Below, in pieces: positions 1-7,831 of a DNA stretch of 64,000 nucleotides. A program made the translations under genes and the position numbers. The notes beneath the pieces were generated by a model. It made no database searches. It had not been told where the DNA came from and worked only from the letters and a program-made list of their open reading frames with translations. Position 1 is the first letter of the stretch; each line of letters opens with the position of its first letter. The stretch spans positions 1 to 64,000 of the forward strand of contig CADBAY010000007.1 of the NCBI GenBank assembly GCA_902792815.1. The letters are read 5' to 3'. Source of the DNA: an uncultured Bacteroidia bacterium (GTDB lineage: Bacteria; Bacteroidota; Bacteroidia; Bacteroidales; UBA932).

Positions 1-321
1 GTAAAAGATGAATTGCCTCTGAAGGGCGATACCGTGGTCGGCAACGATGTCTGGATCGGTCAGAATGTGACCATTATGCCCGGTGTGCATATCGGCGACG
101 GTGCCATCATTGGAGCAAATTCTGTCGTGGCTTCCGACATTCCTCCGTATGCAGTTGCCGCAGGCAACCCTTGCAGGGTTATCAAGAAGCGTTTCGATGA
201 GGATTTCATCGCTTATCTCCTGGACTTGAAGTGGTGGGATTGGGATATCGAGAAGATTGAAGCCAACTTCGAGGCCCTGTCTAGTGGAGATCTTTCTCTG
301 ATTAGAATGATTGCCAAGTAA
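1..321 (+). CDS. Vat/CatB-type hexapeptide acetyltransferase, C-terminal part (5' truncated by window)
   Basis: The reading frame is open from base 1, so the gene begins upstream of the window; only about 106 C-terminal residues are visible. They contain left-handed beta-helix hexapeptide repeats ([16 protein letters not shown], then [13 protein letters not shown]) followed by the [18 protein letters not shown] turn and the helical tail [12 protein letters not shown]. This is the pattern of the xenobiotic acetyltransferase family, which uses acetyl-CoA to O-acetylate streptogramin A (Vat) or chloramphenicol (CatB). The active-site histidine lies upstream and cannot be checked, so substrate and activity are inferred from the family. 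No operon partner is seen; the next gene starts 358 bases later. Confidence 0.85.
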   Translation, partial: VKDELPLKGDTVVGNDVWIGQNVTIMPGVHIGDGAIIGANSVVASDIPPYAVAAGNPCRVIKKRFDEDFIAYLLDLKWWDWDIEKIEANFEALSSGDLSLIRMIAK

Positions 322-409
322 ATTCCTGTTTATCGGTCAATCATCTCAATGAAAGACTGTATCAGCAGCAGCCCTTCCAGGAAGTGGAGACTCGAGATTT
401 GTGGCTTAT

Positions 410-446
410 TGTACAAGGTGTGTTTTTAGGCCGCAGACCTTGTACA
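410..446. repeat. Inverted repeat TGTACAAGGT / ACCTTGTACA
   Basis: Arms at 410-419 and 437-446 are perfect 10-bp complements with a 17-base loop. No T-run follows on either side, so a terminator role is not supported. The arm core matches that of the next hairpin. Confidence 0.6.
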
Positions 447-486
447 CGATAATGCCAATAGAAGGCGGTCCAGGCTGGTTTTAGCG

Positions 487-519
487 TGCAAGGTGTATCA
501 TTCAAAATCACACCTTGCA
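487..519. repeat. Inverted repeat TGCAAGGTGT / ACACCTTGCA
   Basis: Arms at 487-496 and 510-519 are perfect 10-bp complements around a 13-base loop. CAAGGTGT is shared with the sequence at 413-420 of the previous hairpin. Function unknown. Confidence 0.65.
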
Positions 520-679
520 TATTATGACTACGACACCAGTAAAACGGTGAGGATGAAGATAGTGCGTATGTTGTTGCTCAGAGTGCGGGCGAAAGTGTTA
601 AAAACAACTTGTCAGTGGCTAAAATGGTTGTTATTTGCATAATAATTCGTATTATTACAACGATAATAGTCAGAATGCC

Positions 680-1078
680 ATGAATCTTAGAAACATCAGG
701 GTCTTTTTCCTCGCCATCACCGCTGTGGCAGTTACCTTGGGGCTTTCGTCGTGCAACAGTAAAATCGATAATCCCAAACAATCCAATTTTATAGGGACCT
801 GGCAGCTTAAAAAAATGGAAGCCATATTGGCCGGAAGAGTCAACCAGGATCTGCCTATCCACGGCGATATACACGTGATAATAACCGAGGAGACCATGTC
901 CTATTGGTCGGGGAAGCGACTTAGCTGGGAAAGTGCTTTCCGTTACGAGAATAAAAAGATATATCTTGACGGTTCCCCTGCATATGATGTTGTCTCCCTG
1001 ACTTCAAATGAAATGGTGTTGTCGGCCCGTGCTGTAATTAAATATGATACATACAAATACTATTACCAGAGACGATAA
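680..1078 (+). CDS. Small lipocalin-like lipoprotein
   Basis: The 132-residue product starts with a short basic region, a hydrophobic stretch and the lipobox LSSC near residue 25, so it should be exported and lipidated. After the cysteine, FIGTWQLKKM resembles the start of lipocalin-like (DUF4488/DUF5004-type) small lipoproteins of Bacteroidales, which form a beta-barrel with no known enzymatic role. The frame is open upstream to 635, but ATG 680 is chosen because it places the signal peptide correctly. The gene stands alone. Family placement is tentative; export and lipidation are well supported by the sequence. Confidence 0.7.
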   Translation: MNLRNIRVFFLAITAVAVTLGLSSCNSKIDNPKQSNFIGTWQLKKMEAILAGRVNQDLPIHGDIHVIITEETMSYWSGKRLSWESAFRYENKKIYLDGSPAYDVVSLTSNEMVLSARAVIKYDTYKYYYQRR

Positions 1079-1101
1079 ATATTTCAAACCATGTAGATGG
1101 T

Positions 1102-2121
1102 ATGAAACTACCTGAGGTCATACTTGTTCCCCTGCAGTCCGAGGATCGGGAACAATTCATCCAGGACAACCAATGGGCGTTCAAGTACGGTGCCCAGCAG
1201 GAGTTCGGGATGCGGGATAACCGTTGCGAAGAGGGAGATGAAGTGATCTCCCGTTCGACGATCGAGCATTCCATCGACGGGGAGACGGCCGAGACCTACC
1301 GAATAGTCCTGGACGGGCAAAACGTGGGTGGCGTCGTGATAACTATCGACCGGGAGAATGCGAAGGGCGATCTGGAGCTGCTCTTCGTCCTTCCGGAGTT
1401 CCACAGCAAAGGCATCGGGCAGGCGGCGTGGAAGGCCGTAGAGGCACTGCATCCGGAGATTCGGGTCTGGGAGACCATCACTCCCTATTTTGAGAAGCGC
1501 AATATCCACTTCTATGTCAACCGCTGCGGTTTCCAAATCGTCGAATTTTGGAATAAACACCAACACGGACCTGCGGTTCCCGAGGAAGAGGCCGGCCATT
1601 GGAGCGAAGATGACGAAATGCTCGTATTCCGAAAAGTTGTCGACAGGCCGCCGTTCCGCCCCATGCGCCGGTTCAAACAGGCCCTTCCGGAGGAAACGTG
1701 CTACCGAATCCTGGAGAATGCTTATCGGGGCTTTCTTTCGGTCAATGGAGACGGCGGTTATCCTTATTCCATACCGCTCAATTTTGTGTTCGAAGACGGG
1801 AAGCTATATTTCCACTGCGCCCGGGAAGGTCACAAGCTGGATGCCATCCGCGCCTGTAACAAGGCTTGTTTCACCGTGTTGGATGAGCCCGAAAAAGAAC
1901 CAGGCGACTGGTGGTATCATGTAAACAGCGTTATCTGCTTCGGCAGGGTCGCTATCGTCACGGATGAACGGGAGCGAATGGCCAGGCTCCGTTCATTGGC
2001 AGGGAAATACTTCCCCTCCGGCTACGACACGGAAGCCGACATCCACCGCAACGGCCCCAATGCGGTAGTATTGGCATTCACCATCGATCACATCAGCGGA
2101 AAGGCTGTACGGGAAAAGTGA
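1102..2121 (+). CDS. GNAT acetyltransferase fused to Nim-like flavin (PNPOx-fold) domain
   Basis: The 339-residue protein has two parts. Residues 1-175 form a GNAT N-acetyltransferase: LELLFVLPEFHSKGIGQAAW carries the core strand and a QxxGxG/A-type acetyl-CoA loop (HSKGIGQA), and FYVNRCGF is the usual late motif. Residues 185-339 match the split-barrel pyridoxamine-phosphate-oxidase-like family of NimA 5-nitroimidazole resistance proteins: MRRFKQAL, GYPYSIPLNF and LYFHCAREGHKLDAI are its hallmarks, and Nim proteins place a functional His in the equivalent region. Nim proteins bind a flavin or other cofactor and may reduce nitro groups. No linker-like low-complexity region separates the halves. 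Whether it confers drug tolerance or modifies a metabolite cannot be told from sequence. Confidence 0.85.
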   Translation: MKLPEVILVPLQSEDREQFIQDNQWAFKYGAQQEFGMRDNRCEEGDEVISRSTIEHSIDGETAETYRIVLDGQNVGGVVITIDRENAKGDLELLFVLPEFHSKGIGQAAWKAVEALHPEIRVWETITPYFEKRNIHFYVNRCGFQIVEFWNKHQHGPAVPEEEAGHWSEDDEMLVFRKVVDRPPFRPMRRFKQALPEETCYRILENAYRGFLSVNGDGGYPYSIPLNFVFEDGKLYFHCAREGHKLDAIRACNKACFTVLDEPEKEPGDWWYHVNSVICFGRVAIVTDERERMARLRSLAGKYFPSGYDTEADIHRNGPNAVVLAFTIDHISGKAVREK

Positions 2122-2210
2122 ATCAGCGGGAATGGGCGTTTTCTTTATCCAGGAGGTGAGCGGGAGGCTGCAATTTATACTTTAAGGTGGATTATTATGT
2201 AAGGATTTAC

Positions 2211-2218
2211 TATTTTTG
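2211..2218 (+). promoter_or_regulatory. Promoter -7 box TATTTTTG
   Basis: It matches the Bacteroidetes TAnnTTTG consensus and lies 40 bases before the ATG at 2259. Confidence 0.5.
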
Positions 2219-2258
2219 TGAAGAATCAAAGACTGCTACCAGTAACAGTTAAAACCAT

Positions 2259-2618
2259 ATGGAAGATTTTATCCTCAGAGAAATAGACCGCCTGGGCCAA
2301 ATGCTGATGCTGATTGCCCGCAAACTGGGTTTGCTCGACATCAAGACGCCGGATTACACCCTTGCCGACGTTAAAGATCAATTTGAAAAAGCCAGCCTGC
2401 CCTTTGGTCTTGACACGGTCCTGCAGCAGGAGAATCCTGTATGGTATCTTATAGAGAACCAGAAGATTTCAGACCACGGCCTTGAGACATTTATCGACAT
2501 CCTCTTCCATTCCGATATGGAAGAAGACCGTAAGGTCGCGCTTCTAAAAGACGCGATCGCATATCTGGACGGCAAGGGTAACTTCTCTTTTAAGCTTCAC
2601 TCGTTGAGTAACGGTTAA
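2259..2618 (+). CDS. Small conserved-looking cytoplasmic protein of unknown function
   Basis: The 119-residue product has no signal peptide or membrane segment. It is acidic and predicted largely helical: an N-terminal helix rich in L, M and R (EDFILREIDRLGQMLMLIARKLG), a middle segment with VWYLIENQKISDHGLETF, and a helix DREEDRKVALLKDAIAYLD-like in character. The N-terminus recalls the DUF6483 type of small proteins found in anaerobes, but this is only a resemblance. It has its own promoter-like box and no close operon partner. No function is assigned. Confidence 0.6.
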   Translation: MEDFILREIDRLGQMLMLIARKLGLLDIKTPDYTLADVKDQFEKASLPFGLDTVLQQENPVWYLIENQKISDHGLETFIDILFHSDMEEDRKVALLKDAIAYLDGKGNFSFKLHSLSNG

Positions 2619-2712
2619 GCCGCTCCGGGTCATTCCGGCGGCATTGCCGTGGATCCAGGCCTGCAGGGCGCGGGAACCTTCTTCATCTTTACATTAATCT
2701 CTCCTTCTGAGT

Positions 2713-2743
2713 TTTGGTTTTACTATCATAATTCATATATTTG
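2713..2743 (+). promoter_or_regulatory. Full Bacteroidetes promoter (TTTG, 19 nt, TATATTTG)
   Basis: TTTG at 2713-2716 and TATATTTG at 2736-2743 are separated by 19 bases, the textbook Bacteroidetes arrangement. It precedes the small peptide gene at 2788, which implies that the peptide and the lipoprotein behind it share one transcript. Confidence 0.75.
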
Positions 2744-2787
2744 TAATTGCCCGTTGGTTAGAGTGTTCCAATCTAAAACAGCATAAT

Positions 2788-2955
2788 ATGAAAACTGTCA
2801 CCAGCATTCAACCGGACACTGGAGGGCGGCGCCCTTATGTTTGTCCCGCTGTGGAGCAAGCCCCGTCAGGACCTTGCTTCAGTCTATGTACAAGTACAAG
2901 TGCGGAAAGCGATCTTATAGATCCAGTAGAATCTGAAAATTGGGGAAGCTTTTAA
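2788..2955 (+). CDS. Small YxxP-type peptide upstream of a surface lipoprotein
   Basis: A 55-codon ORF (begins MKTVTSIQPDTG, contains RPYVCPAVEQAP, ends WGSF) starts 45 bases after a full promoter and stops 11 bases before the ATG of the large lipoprotein at 2967. Its layout (short start, Y-x-x-P with acidic residue, Cys/Ser-rich middle, acidic tail with a Trp) parallels the 44-codon ORF at 53369-53503, which also sits directly before a surface lipoprotein. I recognise the pattern as a recurring, uncharacterised class of Bacteroidales small proteins. There is no signal peptide. Coding status is inferred from position, promoter and the parallel. Confidence 0.6.
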   Translation: MKTVTSIQPDTGGRRPYVCPAVEQAPSGPCFSLCTSTSAESDLIDPVESENWGSF

Positions 2956-2966
2956 TCTGCAGCGTT

Positions 2967-5834
2967 ATGAGTAAGTTGACAAAAATCCTTTCCGCATTGT
3001 TTGCGGCTACGGCAGTTTTAACGGCCTGTGAGGTTGATTCCCTCGAGGCAGTAGAAGAGATCGGCAAAGAAATAACCGTGAGTTTTTCGGCAGAAGAGCT
3101 GGAAACACGTACCGTCTTGGGAGACTATGCAGATTCCAAATTCTCAGTTTTTTGGACTAAGAACCAGGATGTGCGCATTTTCCCCTCCACCTCGTATGCC
3201 GATGCTATCAATGCTTCAGTAGTTCCATCCAGAGATAAGCTCTCTGCTTCTTTCAATGGAAAGATAAGCGTATCATCAACGGCACGCGTATCCTTTGCAC
3301 TATTAAGTCCCGCTTCTGCCTTCAGCAGCAACGAGGGAGCCAATGTCAGGATAACCGTTCCCACAAACCAGACCCCAACAGAGTCCTCAACCGACGAAAT
3401 GGCCCAGATTCTCGTTGACAAAACGGAGATTTTCAGGCCTGCACCTGTTAAGGTGACGTTCCACCCCTCGCACTTAACTGCATATATAGCATTAAGGTTC
3501 AAGAATATACCCACCTCGATAGGACGGAACATTGTTTGCGAAGTGAAGGCACCTTCTACAGTTCCCCTTTCCGGCACGGTTGATTATAATTTCACTGATG
3601 GGACAATGACTCCTGTTACCACTTCCAACTCGGTAAAAGCGTCCGTCCTCTCTACGTCAGGTATATGCTTTATCGGCTGCCTTCCCGCCAAAGTGAGCGG
3701 CAAGAGTCTCTCTATTACCCTCAAAGGCCTTGCGGGATCGGTCAGCAAAACCATACTGGTTCCCTCCGGGAAAAACTTCCGGCCGGGAACTTTGGCGGCA
3801 ATGACAATTGACTTCACCCAGACTGTAGCTCCTACCGGAGTTACGGTTTCACCCACTTCCCTTGACCTTACCGTAGGTGAATCCGCCACCCTTACCGCCA
3901 CCGTTACTCCTTCCAACGCTACAAATAAAACCGTCACCTGGAGTTCCAGCGCTGAAAGTGTCGCTACCGTGGACAGTGAAGGCAAAGTCGTAGCCGTAGC
4001 GGCAGGAAGCGCGGTCATAACTGCTACCACCAGCAACGGGAAAACCGCTACCTGCAATGTAACTGTCGCCGCAAGCGAGATTCTGCCTACCGGAGTAACT
4101 ATTACTCCTAACACCCTCAACCTTGCTGTGGGCGAGACTGCAACGCTTACCGCTACCGTTACACCTTCCAACGCTACAAACAAAACCGTCACCTGGACAT
4201 CTTCAAGCTCTTCCGTCGCCTCGGTAAGCAGTTCCGGCGTTGTCACCGCCAAATCCGCAGGCACGGCCGTTATATTTGCTACCACTGTCAACGGCAAGAG
4301 ATCTACCGCCAGCGTAACCATTACCAATCCGGCAACGAGAATTGAATTGATGGTGCGCCGTCCGGACAATACAGACTACAGCTATGATGCTGATGAAGAT
4401 GTGTATCATATGAGCAAGGGAGGGTCCAGGAACCTGTATTATACTGTGTATTATGCAGACGGCTCTACAACTTCCGACAGCGGTGCGAAACTATCCATTA
4501 TCTCCGGATCCGGAATTCAGCTTTCGGGCGATTATGCCGTGCAGTGCATCGCCTCCGGCCAAACTGCAGTTGTAAGGTTTACTTCCACTACCACTCCTTC
4601 CGTATACACAAACCTCACCATAAAGACCTGGGATCCTGTGCAATCCATTACTCTCAGCCAGGACAACGGCTTCCTCGACAACGCCAATGAGGGTTGGATA
4701 AAAGAGGGCACTTACGTCATACTGGACGCAAAAATCTCTCCCTCTACGGCAAGGCAGAAAGCCGTATTTATCGTAACTGATAACGTGGGCGGCTTTACCG
4801 TGACAAGGCACACCGACACTGCCGCCAAGGTACAGGCTCCCACAGTAAATGGCAGTACCGTTTATGCTTACACGAGTAAGTTTGTGAAAATCAAAGTCGC
4901 TGACCAAACCTCCAATAAGTCGGTTACCCAGCAGCTTCTGCCTACCAATCTGGAGCTCACCGTACCCAAGATGTTCGATATTGTAACATACAATAAGTCT
5001 GCGTCAAAATACGAAATTCTGGACGGCGGCCTCAGGGTCCTGATTGCCGCATCCGGCGGGGTGCTGCAAGGAGTAAAGGAGTTCTACTGTAATGAAGAAA
5101 AGGCCAACTACACACCGAGTTCTTCTGCCTTTGTGCCTGTAGGCGTTGTGACTTATTACAACAAAAACAAGAATCTCCCAGGCGCCACTATTACGTCATC
5201 AAGCAGGCCGTCGATAGAATACAACGTCGGGCGAAATTACAAATTCACCCTGAGCGTCAGTTATTTCCACGGTTTTGCAATTGCGCTTAACAATAGAAAT
5301 CCGGATGACTGGTCCGATGACTTTAAGAATCGCCCTGAAAGCAGCAGTCACTGGAATACCAGTATTGGTTCCACTCAATACTCTCAATACGTTCAAGGGG
5401 ACGATCCGTATAGAGCCTTCGATCTTACGGTGCTTGGGGCATACTACAACGGGCACATGAGCAGCCTTTATACTATTCGGCCTGTGGATAGCACCTGGAA
5501 TTATCCTGATCCGGGATTCGAGTACGACGTGAGCGCATGGCCGGGAAGCGTTGCGTCTTACAAGATGCGTCCCTGGGTTACGCCTACGGTGTGGAATTAC
5601 AGAATGCTGATGAACGGAAATGGTAAAATGAACACAGATGTCATTGATGTTCTCAACTGGCGTATCTCCGCCTTGAGCGGAACAAAGATTTTCCAGACCA
5701 GCAGCGATTATTATTGGACAATCAATACTTCTTCGGACAACATTCAAAATGCATATAAGGTAGGAACCAACGGGCCCTCTGAGGATGTTAAGATTGCCGC
5801 CTCGTTGTTATTCCGTCCTTTCATGGTCTTCTAG
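2967..5834 (+). CDS. Large surface lipoprotein, fimbrillin-like N-domain plus two Big_2 domains
   Basis: The frame is open from 2940, but ATG 2967 gives a 955-residue lipoprotein with lipobox LTAC near residue 21. Residues about 35-275 resemble the fimbrillin-like N-terminal module of Bacteroidales (VSFSAEE, TRT, FWTKNQDVRIF, then a Ser/Thr-rich beta region). Two adjacent bacterial Ig-like group 2 domains follow at about 289-372 and 374-457, each opening with PTGVT and containing TLTATVTPSNATNKTVTW. The remaining 500 residues are beta-rich and unassigned. Such proteins are displayed outside the outer membrane and often act in adhesion or assembly of pili. It is probably co-transcribed with the small peptide gene just upstream, and ends at a strong terminator. 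Confidence 0.8.
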   Translation: MSKLTKILSALFAATAVLTACEVDSLEAVEEIGKEITVSFSAEELETRTVLGDYADSKFSVFWTKNQDVRIFPSTSYADAINASVVPSRDKLSASFNGKISVSSTARVSFALLSPASAFSSNEGANVRITVPTNQTPTESSTDEMAQILVDKTEIFRPAPVKVTFHPSHLTAYIALRFKNIPTSIGRNIVCEVKAPSTVPLSGTVDYNFTDGTMTPVTTSNSVKASVLSTSGICFIGCLPAKVSGKSLSITLKGLAGSVSKTILVPSGKNFRPGTLAAMTIDFTQTVAPTGVTVSPTSLDLTVGESATLTATVTPSNATNKTVTWSSSAESVATVDSEGKVVAVAAGSAVITATTSNGKTATCNVTVAASEILPTGVTITPNTLNLAVGETATLTATVTPSNATNKTVTWTSSSSSVASVSSSGVVTAKSAGTAVIFATTVNGKRSTASVTITNPATRIELMVRRPDNTDYSYDADEDVYHMSKGGSRNLYYTVYYADGSTTSDSGAKLSIISGSGIQLSGDYAVQCIASGQTAVVRFTSTTTPSVYTNLTIKTWDPVQSITLSQDNGFLDNANEGWIKEGTYVILDAKISPSTARQKAVFIVTDNVGGFTVTRHTDTAAKVQAPTVNGSTVYAYTSKFVKIKVADQTSNKSVTQQLLPTNLELTVPKMFDIVTYNKSASKYEILDGGLRVLIAASGGVLQGVKEFYCNEEKANYTPSSSAFVPVGVVTYYNKNKNLPGATITSSSRPSIEYNVGRNYKFTLSVSYFHGFAIALNNRNPDDWSDDFKNRPESSSHWNTSIGSTQYSQYVQGDDPYRAFDLTVLGAYYNGHMSSLYTIRPVDSTWNYPDPGFEYDVSAWPGSVASYKMRPWVTPTVWNYRMLMNGNGKMNTDVIDVLNWRISALSGTKIFQTSSDYYWTINTSSDNIQNAYKVGTNGPSEDVKIAASLLFRPFMVF
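3831..4340 (+). repeat. Two tandem 255-bp Big_2-coding units
   Basis: CCTACCGGAG recurs at 3831 and 4086, exactly 255 bases (85 codons) apart. The stretch around 3896-3945 is nearly identical to 4151-4200, with only third-position changes, which points to recent internal duplication or gene conversion. Confidence 0.8.
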
Positions 5835-5860
5835 TTTTTCCCCGCACATTTCTTGATGGA

Positions 5861-5890
5861 GGCCCCGGTAATTCCGGGGCCTTCTTTATT
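5861..5890 (+). terminator. Intrinsic terminator
   Basis: GGCCCCGG (5861-5868) pairs perfectly with CCGGGGCC (5874-5881) around a 5-base loop, followed by TTCTTTATT. It closes the small peptide-lipoprotein transcript. Confidence 0.85.
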
Positions 5891-5937
5891 GCCGGCCTTG
5901 CAATTATTATTATTTTTACCAGCGGAAAGATAAGTAT

Positions 5938-6393
5938 ATGAGAATCCTTTTTGTCTGCCACGGAAATATATGCCGCAGCCCTATGGCTGAATTCATCTTT
6001 AAGGCTCTTGTAAAGGCTAAGGGTGTTGAGGATCAGTATTTTATAGAGTCGGCAGCCGTTTCGGCAGAGGAGATAGGCAATCCTGTTTATCCGCCGGCAA
6101 AGCGTTGCCTTAACCAGCACGGTGTATGGTTCGACCCGGCAAAACGTGCGCGTCAGGTCAGCCGTGCCGATTACGGAAGGTTCGATAGGATAGTATGCAT
6201 GGACTCTTCCAATTTGAGGCTTATCCGCCGCATCATTCCTGAAGACCCTGACGGCAAGATTCATTTGTTGTTGTCATATGCCGGCATTGGCCGTGATGTG
6301 GCTGACCCTTGGTATACCGGCGACTTTGAAGAGGCCTTCCAGGATATCCTGAAAGGCTGTGAGGCTATGCTGAACCACCGCAAAACGATATAG
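5938..6393 (+). CDS. Low-molecular-weight protein-tyrosine phosphatase
   Basis: The 151-residue protein begins MRILFVCHGNICRS, giving the P-loop Cys7-x5-Arg13 with the following Ser14. The general acid is the Asp of DPWY (Asp123), placed at the usual distance from the C-terminus. Length and motifs are those of LMW-PTPs, which hydrolyse phosphotyrosine through a cysteinyl-phosphate intermediate; bacterial members often counteract BY-kinases in polysaccharide export, but no kinase or export gene is nearby. A tiny membrane protein gene starts 4 bases after the stop, so the two are probably co-transcribed. Confidence 0.95.
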   Translation: MRILFVCHGNICRSPMAEFIFKALVKAKGVEDQYFIESAAVSAEEIGNPVYPPAKRCLNQHGVWFDPAKRARQVSRADYGRFDRIVCMDSSNLRLIRRIIPEDPDGKIHLLLSYAGIGRDVADPWYTGDFEEAFQDILKGCEAMLNHRKTI

Positions 6394-6396
6394 AAA

Positions 6397-6576
6397 ATGA
6401 AGATTGTTAGTTTAGTCTTGATTATTGTGGCGCTTTCCGTTTACCTGACCGGCGTTATATGGTATTTTATCGACAAAGGAAAAGGCGGCCACAAGAAAGC
6501 GCCTATGATCATCAGAGCCATAGGCGCGTTAATGATGGTTGCATATTTCATAATGGCAATCAGGGGCTTTAATTAG
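6397..6576 (+). CDS. 59-residue two-helix membrane protein
   Basis: This short gene begins 4 bases after the phosphatase stop codon. The product starts MKIVSLVLIIVALSVYLTG, has a polar, glycine- and lysine-rich loop (DKGKGGHKK), and a second hydrophobic helix (IRAIGALMMVAYFIMAI). Two membrane segments with a short positively charged loop are clear. I do not recognise a family. The spacing suggests translational coupling with the phosphatase. Confidence 0.6.
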   Translation: MKIVSLVLIIVALSVYLTGVIWYFIDKGKGGHKKAPMIIRAIGALMMVAYFIMAIRGFN

Positions 6577-6577
6577 C

Positions 6578-6752
6578 TTAATCTTGCCGCTGAAGTATCT
6601 CTTCGGCCATCCGGCATCCGGCATCGTATGCCTTTTGAAGGTCTTCTTCCCAGTGCTCGTCGCGCCATTTCCGCTTGATGTTCAAGCAAGCTTGCAGCCG
6701 CCAGCGCCGCTATGCCGATGGCAGATTCTTTCAGAAAGCTACGTCTGTTCAT
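6578..6752 (-). pseudogene. Relic of a Tat-exported protein (signal peptide plus C-terminal tail, frame-broken)
   Basis: On the minus strand an ATG at 6752 starts MNRRSFLKESAIGIAALAAA, a textbook twin-arginine (Tat) signal peptide of the type that precedes exported Bacteroidetes oxidoreductases and hydrolases. About 24 residues in, the natural continuation shifts frame by one: the alternative frame reads NIKRKWRDEHWEEDLQKAYD and runs on to a stop at 6578, which looks like a real C-terminal tail. The middle of the gene is missing. I infer an internal deletion that left both ends. The parent family cannot be identified from the tail. Confidence 0.55.
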
Positions 6753-6829
6753 AGGCGATCAACTATGGATACAAATATACAAAAAAATGCTTATGAAGTC
6801 TGCAGATTGCCGTTTTGAGTTTTAATAAT

Positions 6830-6837
6830 TATATTTG
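6830..6837 (+). promoter_or_regulatory. Promoter -7 box TATATTTG
   Basis: Consensus box 30 bases before the ATG of the 3-hydroxyacyl-CoA dehydrogenase gene at 6868. Confidence 0.75.
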
Positions 6838-6867
6838 CAAACCGTTAGTTAGAAACAATTTACTCAT

Positions 6868-7827
6868 ATGAAAAAAGTAGTTATCGCCGGAGGCGGCGTG
6901 CTTGGAAGCCAGATTGCATTCCAGGCTGCATATTGTGGATTCGATGTAACTATCTGGCTCCGCAGCCAGGGTAGCATCAGCCGTACCCAACCCAAGATTG
7001 ACAATCTTCGTAAGACCTACCTCGAAGCCATCGAGCTGATGGATTCTGCCGCGGGAGAATCGAATTGGTGCCGCGGCATTGCCGACCACGACAGCTTTGA
7101 TGCCAAGAAATGCATCGAGCAGGTCGAGAAGGCTTATTCGGGTCTCAAACTCGAACTGGATATGGCCAAGGCTGCCGCCGATGCAGATATTATCGTCGAA
7201 TCGGTGGCCGAAAACGTAAAGGACAAAGTTGCTTTTTATGAGGCACTTGCTCCGCTTATGCCCTCCAAGACTATTCTTTGCACCAACTCTTCGACCCTTC
7301 TGCCGTCGACGTTTGCCAAGTGCACGGGCCGTCCCGACAAGTATCTGTCTCTGCACTTTGCCAACGCCATTTGGAAGAACAATACCGCCGAGATAATGGC
7401 TCAGGCGCAGACGTCCAAGGAGGCGTTTGACGCTGTTATGGCCTTTGCTAACGACATACGCATGGTTGCCCTGCCGGTCAACAAAGAGAAGAACGGTTAC
7501 CTGCTGAATTCGATGTTGGTTCCCTTCCTGCTGTCGGGCCTTGACCTGTACGTGAACGGCGTCAGCGACCCTGCGAGCATAGACAAGGCATGGAAATACG
7601 GCACCGGCGCACCCAGGGGGCCGTTTGAGATATTCGATGTGGTGGGCATCAACACCGCTTACAACATCGTCCTTCAGTATCAGAAGGTTCCCGGCCTGTT
7701 CAGCCCGCTGCTGAAAAAGATGATGATGCCCTACAACTTCAAGGGCATGATAGAAGTCTTCAAGAAGATGATTGACGAGGGTAAGCTCGGCAAGAGTTCC
7801 GGAGAGGGCTTCTACAAGTATTATTGA
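6868..7827 (+). CDS. 3-hydroxyacyl-CoA dehydrogenase (3-hydroxybutyryl-CoA dehydrogenase type)
   Basis: The 319-residue protein opens with a Rossmann NAD-binding loop, [15 protein letters not shown] (Gly8, Gly10, Gly13). The middle shows the family run [19 protein letters not shown] and LSLHFAN, with the catalytic His at residue 163. The C-terminal domain has the helical dimerisation region, including [16 protein letters not shown]. The family oxidises L-3-hydroxyacyl-CoA to 3-oxoacyl-CoA, or runs in reverse in butyrate-type pathways. [10 protein letters not shown] replaces the usual HFxNP stretch, so the substrate may differ from classical 3-hydroxybutyryl-CoA. The gene is monocistronic, with its own promoter, and faces the SPFH gene 4 bases away. 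Confidence 0.88.
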   Translation: MKKVVIAGGGVLGSQIAFQAAYCGFDVTIWLRSQGSISRTQPKIDNLRKTYLEAIELMDSAAGESNWCRGIADHDSFDAKKCIEQVEKAYSGLKLELDMAKAAADADIIVESVAENVKDKVAFYEALAPLMPSKTILCTNSSTLLPSTFAKCTGRPDKYLSLHFANAIWKNNTAEIMAQAQTSKEAFDAVMAFANDIRMVALPVNKEKNGYLLNSMLVPFLLSGLDLYVNGVSDPASIDKAWKYGTGAPRGPFEIFDVVGINTAYNIVLQYQKVPGLFSPLLKKMMMPYNFKGMIEVFKKMIDEGKLGKSSGEGFYKYY

Positions 7828-7831
7828 TTAA

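Larger units (their letters stand above)
322..679. other. Non-coding stretch with two hairpins
   Basis: I see no convincing gene here. The stretch holds two perfect 10-bp inverted repeats that share a CAAGGTGT core (listed separately), and an imperfect -7-like element (GTTATTTGC, around 629-637) that could serve the lipoprotein gene at 680. A 29-codon ORF at 553-642 has no supporting features. Confidence 0.5.

Noticed and set aside
553..642. 29-codon ORF (MKIVRMLLLRVRAKVLK...) as a small toxic peptide
   Set aside because: It has a hydrophobic, basic character but no promoter, partner or repeat that would support it.
2619..2645. GC-rich hairpin after the gene at 2259 as a terminator
   Set aside because: The stem is imperfect and no T-run follows.
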